From positions 1 through 5,027 of the forward strand of contig DAIORV010000158.1 in the NCBI GenBank assembly GCA_036752825.1: a DNA stretch of 5,027 nt. The letters run 5' to 3'. The notes beneath the pieces are model-generated. The model was not told the origin of the DNA, searched no databases, and saw nothing but the letters and a program-made list of their open reading frames with translations. Source of the DNA: UBA5177 sp002413265. GTDB taxonomy: Bacteria > Chloroflexota > UBA5177. A program made the position numbers and the translations under genes. The stretch's first letter is position 1. Each line of letters starts with the position of its first letter. Below, piece after piece: positions 1 to 5,027 of this stretch.

Positions 1-862
1 TCGTTATGCAGAGGAGCGCTTCCGGCAGTGCCATGACGTGGGCATGAAGATCTCCCAACAGGAAGCTGAAGAACGGAAATTCGGTAATTGTGCTGCACTG
101 CTGGGGGCACAGGCCACCGATGACTCGGGTGCTCGGCCAGAACCACCAGAAGGTCTTTTCCGGTGTCTCTCCCGCGGGTAGCTGTACAAAGGCCGCGTGC
201 CAGTTGCCAATTACTGCAACGAAGACGGGCGCGAGCACTGCCCACCAGAGTCGCCGGGTGAGGGCGTAGGCCACGCCGTAAGTCGCGCTGACCACCAGTG
301 CCGGAATCGTCGACAGCGCGAGGTTGAAGGCCACGGTCGGCGCGACCCCGCTCAGCTTGGCCAGCATCCCGTACATGAGATAGCCGAGGTAGTAGTAGTT
401 GATGGTGTGGCCGCTCATCCACGGATCGTAGGCCGGATAGGAAGATGCATGGATGGAGGCGTTGAGCAACGCCATGTCCATCGGCTGCTCGGTATGCGTA
501 ATTCCGGGATGGATCACATAGGCCCGCAGCAGACTCCAAGCTACGAAGGTCACCAGGAAAAGAGCCTCCTCGAGCGCGATCACTCTCCCGGCGTCGCGCA
601 GCGAGGATATGGTCCCGTCCAGCGCCAACCACCAGCCGACAGCGGCGCCAACCAGCAGGACCGCGTATGGAAGCACTCCGGATGAGGCGATCGGTGTGAC
701 GGACCCGATCAGCCAGCTGACGTAGGTGACGGCCAAAAGGCCGGCTATCTTGGCGGCACCGTAGCCTCGATCGGGTAGAGATCGAAGCAGCCAGCAGGTG
801 AGGGGCATGAAGGCCAGGGCCAGGGCCTCGAGGATGATGACCCATCGAACGGCGTCGATCAC
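1..862 (-). CDS. Second YYY-family (DUF2298) membrane protein, 3' partial
   Basis: A hydrophobic protein of 287 visible codons that continues past the left edge. The start is GTG at 860-862, chosen because a GAGGT sequence lies 6 bases upstream and because translation from it begins directly with the family's first helix. Seen in order: helix 1, LPDRGYG (as in the start of the YYY unit), three more helices to about residue 117, TEQPMD (124-129), DPW (146-148), NYYYLG (155-160), GNWHA (219-223), TR, EFPFF, and GDLHAH (270-275). These follow the same order as the motifs in the upstream neighbour, so the two are paralogous units. The usual middle helices, RMNT-type motif, outer C-terminal domain and any TPR repeats would lie outside the window and cannot be assessed. 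The start overlaps the upstream stop by 4 bases, so the two are probably co-translated. The family's biochemical role is unknown; work on surface glycans is inferred from the fused GT-C part of the neighbour. Confidence 0.9.
   Translation of the reverse strand, partial: MIDAVRWVIILEALALAFMPLTCWLLRSLPDRGYGAAKIAGLLAVTYVSWLIGSVTPIASSGVLPYAVLLVGAAVGWWLALDGTISSLRDAGRVIALEEALFLVTFVAWSLLRAYVIHPGITHTEQPMDMALLNASIHASSYPAYDPWMSGHTINYYYLGYLMYGMLAKLSGVAPTVAFNLALSTIPALVVSATYGVAYALTRRLWWAVLAPVFVAVIGNWHAAFVQLPAGETPEKTFWWFWPSTRVIGGLCPQQCSTITEFPFFSFLLGDLHAHVMALPEALLCIT
859..862 (-). other. GTGA stop/start overlap between the two YYY genes
   Basis: The minus strand reads GTGA: GTG (860-862) starts the downstream gene and TGA (859-861) ends the upstream one. 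Four-base overlaps of this type are common at translationally coupled operon junctions and suggest that the two products are made together in a fixed ratio. The downstream frame is shifted relative to the upstream frame. Confidence 0.85.
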
Positions 863-3800
863 GTCAAGACCTCGTAGATCTTCACCCCGGGTCGCTGGAA
901 TGCCAGCTTGAGACCATGGCCAACCATGCGACTGAATTTGTCGATGCCGGCCTTCGAATAACAAACGGCATCGCTGCAGTGCGTCTCAGAGAAGCCCACA
1001 AAGATGTAGCGAACCCCGTATTTATGGATCACTCTCCACGCGTCGTTGGGTCGTGGAGAGTTGTAGAGCGTCGTCAGATCGTCGTCGCGAGATGGAAACC
1101 TCGTCGTGCAGCTAGACGGGTCTCGGGTCAGGTTACAGTTCTGTGATGGGTTCATCTCGTCACTGAAGCGCTGCTCTCCCTCGTGGATGCCGTTCATGAT
1201 GGTCGGAAGGCCCGTGAACATGCTCACTCGAGACGGCCAGGTGTAGCCCAGCGACACTGAATGGGCCTCGGCGAGTACCTGGGCGCCGCGGGCGTTGGCA
1301 TTCAGCCACTGGATTCCAGCCAAATCTTGCGGATAGGCGACTTTCATGAAAGCCATACCGTCGAGGCTGCGGGGCACGCTGTTCTCAGGCAGCCATGCGG
1401 ATCGATAGTCCTCGCGGTTGATGGTGCCGCCGAACGTGTAGATGGCGCTCGCGGCCATCAACGCGATGAAGCTGAGCGTCCATATGGGGTAGTAGTTGAG
1501 GAGTGCCAACGGCCGCCGCCACGGCGCGGAGCGAGAAGACTTCGACTTCGTTGTTTCAGCCTCTTCAACCAGAGCGGTCAGTGACTCGGCAGCCGGTTCC
1601 GGTTCGCCATTCGCGCCGTCCGCGGAACCGAGACCGCCCTCTTCCATGTCAGAGGGATAGACGTGTCCGGGGAGCGATGCACCAACGGGTTGTCCGACCG
1701 CTTCCGGTATGTGAAGCCGCTCCAAAGGCACAGCGCTCATTAGCGTATGGCCATCGCCGTGCGCGGCGCCCGCTTCTGAAATCATCGGAGATCCCGCTTT
1801 GCTTGGGGCGGGCGTTCGGGCAATCAGCCGGTCCATAAATGCGTACGTCATGGTGGCAGCGCAGACCGCGTACAGAACCCAGGATTCGTTATAGAACTTG
1901 AAGACGGTGTTCATACGGAAATCCTGGCCACCGGCCAAGAAGTCTTTGATGAAGAAAATCTGCGTGCCGGCCGATAGTGCCAACGGCAGGAACAGAAGAA
2001 CGCACGCGAAGACTTCGGCGCGCGTCAGGCGATGTGCCAAGCGCGCGAGCAGCAAGAACGCGAGTCCCATCACCGCAATGAGAAACGCCAGTAAGTAGTA
2101 GCCCAAGAACGCCAGCCCACCGGCAACGATGGCGAACCCGACGAGCAGTGACGGATCGAGGATCGGCGCCTGAGGGCTCAGCATCCTTCTGGCAGATCGC
2201 CCGGCGTGAATGACCCGCACCAGTCGATCGCGATAGTAAACGGCAAATCGAAGGAATAGGCCCCACCGCTTCACGGCTCGCGCCAGGCCGGCGTCGCGAA
2301 GCAAAAGCAGCAAAAGGTAGGACACGATCATGAACAGGAAGAGGCCGAAATGCTCCAGGTAGAGACGCAGCGGAGTAACGAGGATGTCGTGCGCATCGGA
2401 AGCCGTTATGTCGGGGCCAAGGAGCTGTGGAGTGATGTCCCTGGTGAGGCCCAGACCGGTCTGGAACACGGTCTGATAGCCGAGCTTGAACGGCAGGTAG
2501 GCGACGGATGAGATGATGCCCAGACCCGCCACCCACAGGACAGGACGGATGAGAAGGCGTGGAGAAAGGCGCCGAACTGCGAAATATGAGCCGAGGGCGG
2601 CACCTACACCGGCCAGGATCAGATACGTCGGGAAGTCCCAGGGATTGACGACTGCGATGGCTCCCAAGATAAGGCCGCCGGTCAGCACAGCCGCGAGTGC
2701 CTCCAGACCTCTATATCGCGTTCTGGCAAGGCAGACGGCAAACGCAATGGCCGCCGCGGTGATGGGATAGGCGATGAGGTGGGGATGAAGGTCCGCGAAC
2801 AGATAGGTGAAGTAGGGAAATTCGGCGATCGAGGCACCGACGGGCGGCAGAATGCGCGTCGGCTCCCAGAAGTCGATTTGGGGCAAAACACGGTGATTCA
2901 CGACAACTTCTTTGGCGCCGGATAGCACGTCGGCGATGCCGCCGAATAACAGTGTCGAACGGTGCACGGTGGCGACTGCCATCAGGTTGCGAAGCAGCTG
3001 CCAGGCGGCGTTGAGATTGCCGATCAGTCCCACCAACACTGCTGCCAAGACCCCGGGCGCAATTCTGCGAGTAAGCGTGCTGACGATGCTGTAGGTGATG
3101 CCAAGAAGCAGGGCAAAGAAGGTTGCAACGGCGAGGTTGAAACCTGTCGCCGGCGAGATCTGAGCGAGCTTGCAGAGGCTGCCCACGAGAAAGAAACCGT
3201 AGTAGTAGTAATTGATGTAGCCGTGCGCGAAAAAGGGGTCAAAAGGAGGAAATACTCGGCTTCTGACGACGGCGTTCAAATAGGCGAGCTCCATCTGCTT
3301 CTCGCCCATCCGGCCACCTCCGTTGTTGGTCGCGCTGACGGGAGAGTATTGGTGGCCGAGGTCCGGATACCAGGCACGGAGCCAAAGGCCAATCGCGAAG
3401 GCGGCCAGAAATGCCAGCTCCGCCACCAGCAGGCGCCGCCAATGCTCGCGAACGAAGGGAAGGATCCTGTCCCGGAGCCGATATCCGAGTCCCGCGGAAA
3501 GAGCGGAAAGCAGCACCAGAATTCCGTACATGAAGGCACGGTCGTAGGACGTGAGTCCGACGCTCACCGTGATCCAAACGGTCCAGCCGAGCAGCAAGAG
3601 TCCGACCGTTTTGGCGACGATGAACCCACGATCGCGCAGCCCGCTAAAGACGACGAAGACCAGCGGGAAGGCAATCATCCCCAGCAGCTCGAGAAGAAGC
3701 CACCAGATCAGGACCGGGTGCTGCATGGCGAAGCCGGCCGGCGGGAACATCTGATCGTAGGTCGAGCCCTGCTGGTCCTGGGCCCATTGTTTTGCGGTCA

Positions 3801-5027
3801 GCATCAAGCGTCGATCGGTAACGGGATTTACCGGCAGAGGTATCGACGAGGTGCCGCTGTTCCGCAATATCGGCGGCGTGAGGAGGCTGGTAGCCTGCGC
3901 TGTCGAGATGGGTCGTACCCGTTCGAAGATTCGGACGATTGGATGGTCGTACACGTGAAAGCTTTCGTCGGCCGGGTAGTCGTGCACGACGATCGGACCC
4001 AGCTGCGGATGCTCCTGGAAGACCTTGACCAGCCGGAAATTGAGCTTGTTGCCGAAGAGAAGATGGTAGTAGCGGATGGCGATCGGATAGCGGCGCGGAA
4101 GCTTTGGGATCGATCCAATCAGGCGTTCACTCGACATAATGATGTACTTTGCGTGGACCAGTGCGTCGGCAATATTGCTTAGCTTGGCTCTGACGTTGGT
4201 AGGAGCGCAGCTACCCGAGTCGTCACACTCCGTGCCGTAGAGGTCGAGATTGATCTGGCTTGGGTACTGCGACGGGCTCAATGCACCTTGTGGAAGCGGC
4301 AGGGTGTCATCCCAAGGAGCCTCTACGGCAATCCGCGTACCCGCCGGAATATGGTTGTAGATCCATCCAGACGCCGCCACGCGGGTGTTGGGATGAGCGT
4401 AAATGTTCATGTAGGCGAGCGAGTAGCCGAATGAGACAAGGACGACGACGGCGATGCCGGCCCAGGCGAGACTTCTGATGCGAATTGAGGCTCGAGATGC
4501 CAGCCAGACGAGTACCGCGGCTCCCAGCAGGGTCATGACGGGCGTGATGGGCAGCATGTAACGGTTGAACTTCGCGAAGAAGCGGCCAACGAAGAGGAAG
4601 TAGGCGACGACCCAAAGCAGCAGAACCAGCTGCTCTGCCGAAATCCGGAAACGGATGGTGCGCACCAGGAAGACGGCAACTCCGCCAAAGGCTGCAAGTC
4701 CGAGAGGAATGCCCATGCACCAGAACACGAGGTTTTGGAATTGGAAGAGATATGGGGTCGAGCCTGCGTATTGAATGGTGAACGGGACCGAGAATGGTGG
4801 GTTGTTGTTGACGAGAAACGTGGTTTGATCTGAAATGTCGTGAAGCAGCTTGGCTCGGTCGAGCAGCGCGTAGGGCTCGAATACCACGAAGGTGACCGCG
4901 GCCACGAGGAAGGCCCCCAACGTCCATTGCAGGTTCCGGTTCAGTGGCACCGCAATCGCCGAGTAGTGGCTCCGAGCCCTCTGCCAGAGCGACCCCGAGG
5001 TTTGCCAGGGTTTTAGATTCCAGGCCG
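859..5027 (-). CDS. GT39/PMT-like glycosyltransferase fused to YYY (DUF2298) membrane protein, 5' partial
   Basis: Large polytopic membrane protein; residues are numbered from the GTG at 4948-4950. The frame stays open for 25 more codons to the right edge, and that GTG has no Shine-Dalgarno sequence, so the true start lies outside the window. Visible order: membrane helix ending in FEPYALLD (24-31), about four more helices to residue 183, an extracytoplasmic domain (about 184-405) with EAPWDD (210-215) and DESFHVYDHP (328-337), then a full YYY unit (about 409-1363). YYY motifs seen: GEKQM (549-553), NYYYYG (580-585), TR (698-699), ADLHPH (719-724), RMNTVFKFY (1012-1020), a cytoplasmic linker (1045-1144), a last helix (about 1156-1175) and an outer C-terminal domain ending KIYEVLT. 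The first part resembles GT-C glycosyltransferases that use lipid-linked sugars; the YYY part has no known activity to my knowledge. A sugar-transfer role is inference. Its stop overlaps the next gene's start. Confidence 0.9.
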   Translation of the reverse strand, partial: AWNLKPWQTSGSLWQRARSHYSAIAVPLNRNLQWTLGAFLVAAVTFVVFEPYALLDRAKLLHDISDQTTFLVNNNPPFSVPFTIQYAGSTPYLFQFQNLVFWCMGIPLGLAAFGGVAVFLVRTIRFRISAEQLVLLLWVVAYFLFVGRFFAKFNRYMLPITPVMTLLGAAVLVWLASRASIRIRSLAWAGIAVVVLVSFGYSLAYMNIYAHPNTRVAASGWIYNHIPAGTRIAVEAPWDDTLPLPQGALSPSQYPSQINLDLYGTECDDSGSCAPTNVRAKLSNIADALVHAKYIIMSSERLIGSIPKLPRRYPIAIRYYHLLFGNKLNFRLVKVFQEHPQLGPIVVHDYPADESFHVYDHPIVRIFERVRPISTAQATSLLTPPILRNSGTSSIPLPVNPVTDRRLMLTAKQWAQDQQGSTYDQMFPPAGFAMQHPVLIWWLLLELLGMIAFPLVFVVFSGLRDRGFIVAKTVGLLLLGWTVWITVSVGLTSYDRAFMYGILVLLSALSAGLGYRLRDRILPFVREHWRRLLVAELAFLAAFAIGLWLRAWYPDLGHQYSPVSATNNGGGRMGEKQMELAYLNAVVRSRVFPPFDPFFAHGYINYYYYGFFLVGSLCKLAQISPATGFNLAVATFFALLLGITYSIVSTLTRRIAPGVLAAVLVGLIGNLNAAWQLLRNLMAVATVHRSTLLFGGIADVLSGAKEVVVNHRVLPQIDFWEPTRILPPVGASIAEFPYFTYLFADLHPHLIAYPITAAAIAFAVCLARTRYRGLEALAAVLTGGLILGAIAVVNPWDFPTYLILAGVGAALGSYFAVRRLSPRLLIRPVLWVAGLGIISSVAYLPFKLGYQTVFQTGLGLTRDITPQLLGPDITASDAHDILVTPLRLYLEHFGLFLFMIVSYLLLLLLRDAGLARAVKRWGLFLRFAVYYRDRLVRVIHAGRSARRMLSPQAPILDPSLLVGFAIVAGGLAFLGYYLLAFLIAVMGLAFLLLARLAHRLTRAEVFACVLLFLPLALSAGTQIFFIKDFLAGGQDFRMNTVFKFYNESWVLYAVCAATMTYAFMDRLIARTPAPSKAGSPMISEAGAAHGDGHTLMSAVPLERLHIPEAVGQPVGASLPGHVYPSDMEEGGLGSADGANGEPEPAAESLTALVEEAETTKSKSSRSAPWRRPLALLNYYPIWTLSFIALMAASAIYTFGGTINREDYRSAWLPENSVPRSLDGMAFMKVAYPQDLAGIQWLNANARGAQVLAEAHSVSLGYTWPSRVSMFTGLPTIMNGIHEGEQRFSDEMNPSQNCNLTRDPSSCTTRFPSRDDDLTTLYNSPRPNDAWRVIHKYGVRYIFVGFSETHCSDAVCYSKAGIDKFSRMVGHGLKLAFQRPGVKIYEVLT
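862..3726 (-). other. Complete YYY (Chlor_Arch_YYY / DUF2298) unit of the fusion protein
   Basis: Residues about 409-1363 span one full family unit of roughly 950 residues, slightly longer than the 700-900 I recall for single-copy members. The surplus is accounted for by a linker of about 100 residues (1045-1144). It begins with a helix and an LRDRG segment matching LPDRG of the neighbour, carries the YYYxG signature (581-585), DLHxH (720-724) and RMNTVFKFY (1012-1020), and ends in an outer domain with TGLPT and HEGEQR (1256-1261). A strongly basic loop (885-930) and the basic ends of the linker place those loops in the cytoplasm by the positive-inside rule. Confidence 0.85.
869..873 (-). promoter_or_regulatory. 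Ribosome binding site (GAGGT) for the second YYY gene
   Basis: On the minus strand GAGGT lies 6 bases before the GTG at 860-862, inside the last codons of the upstream gene. It matches the anti-Shine-Dalgarno core at a normal distance. It decides the start of the downstream gene, since no ATG occurs before codon 19 of that frame. Confidence 0.7.
3736..5027 (-). other. GT39/PMT-like (GT-C) region of the fusion protein, N-terminus missing
   Basis: This is the back half of a GT-C-type membrane glycosyltransferase. It holds a short basic loop with Trp residues before the first visible helix, the FEPYALLD segment, about five helices up to residue 183, and then roughly 220 mostly soluble residues. 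That soluble domain has a WDD motif (213-215), a Cys pair (242 and 248), SSERL and RYP-IRYY-LLF segments, and DESFHVYDHP (328-337). From memory, this WDD ... ADESFxVYDHP pattern is typical of the outer domain of Chloroflexi GT39-like proteins. The family's catalytic acidic residues normally sit near the N-terminus, outside this window, so activity cannot be judged. Confidence 0.7.

Noticed and set aside
197..685. Plus-strand open frame of 162 codons
   Set aside because: It is codon-aligned antisense to the second YYY gene, whose translation carries clear family motifs through the whole stretch. The plus-strand product is His/Gly/Arg/Gln-rich with no recognisable domain.
859..873. Possible frameshift breaking one two-copy YYY protein into two
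   Set aside because: The upstream protein ends at a natural family terminus (KIYEVLT), and the downstream one has a good Shine-Dalgarno sequence and begins at the first helix of a YYY unit. A real gene junction fits better than an error.
1889..2536. Minus-strand open frame of 215 codons in a second frame
   Set aside because: It lies out of frame inside the YYY unit of the fusion protein. The product is Arg/Ser/Pro-rich, while the main frame gives coherent helices and RMNTVFKFY.
3199..3210. GTA triplet run (also at 389-397) as a microsatellite
   Set aside because: Each is only three or four repeats and is explained by the Tyr runs of the YYYxG signature in the two genes.
2962..4182. Long plus-strand open frame of about 406 codons
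   Set aside because: It is in exact codon register opposite the large membrane protein. In that register stops arise only from TTA, CTA or TCA codons in the sense gene, which are rare in GC-rich DNA, so long open antisense frames are expected. Its translation is polar and low in recognisable motifs.
4307..4927. Minus-strand open frame of 206 codons in a second frame
   Set aside because: It is out of frame with the GT39-like region, which gives coherent helices and the EAPWDD motif. The alternative product is rich in Arg, Ser and His without domain features.
1..5027. Promoters, terminators, tRNA, CRISPR or insertion elements
   Set aside because: The two coding frames occupy every base. I saw no hairpin followed by a T run, no spaced repeats and no inverted terminal repeats that would need another explanation.

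Overview
The window is almost certainly bacterial. It most resembles Chloroflexota (Chloroflexi) or a similar lineage, because both genes belong to the 'YYY' membrane-protein family (Chlor_Arch_YYY / DUF2298), which I know mainly from Chloroflexi and some archaea. The DNA is GC-rich and is fully coding on the minus strand from edge to edge. It has no intergenic space, RNA gene, mobile element, CRISPR array or terminator that I can support.

Reading along the minus strand (right to left), the first gene enters from the right edge at 5027 and ends with TGA at 859-861. It is 5'-truncated: 1388 codons are visible and the frame is open to the edge. It encodes a very large polytopic membrane protein with two parts. 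The N-terminal part is the back half of a GT39/PMT-like (GT-C) glycosyltransferase with its extracytoplasmic domain. The C-terminal part is a complete YYY/DUF2298 unit ending in a second extracytoplasmic domain.

The second gene starts with GTG at 860-862, inside the stop region of the first (GTGA, 4-base overlap). A GAGGT ribosome binding site lies within the end of the first gene. It runs off the left edge after 287 codons and is a second, divergent YYY/DUF2298 protein, showing the same ordered motifs: LPDRG, (T/G)E(K/Q)xM(D/E), DP(W/F), NYYYxG, TR, EFPxF, DLHxH.

The two genes look translationally coupled. Together they give a membrane GT-C-like module plus two YYY modules. As I recall the family description, one class of YYY proteins carries an N-terminal region, two YYY copies and TPR repeats in a single polypeptide. 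This locus looks like that layout split into two overlapping genes. A plausible but unproven role is lipid-linked sugar transfer or assembly of a cell-surface glycan. No substrate can be read from the sequence.
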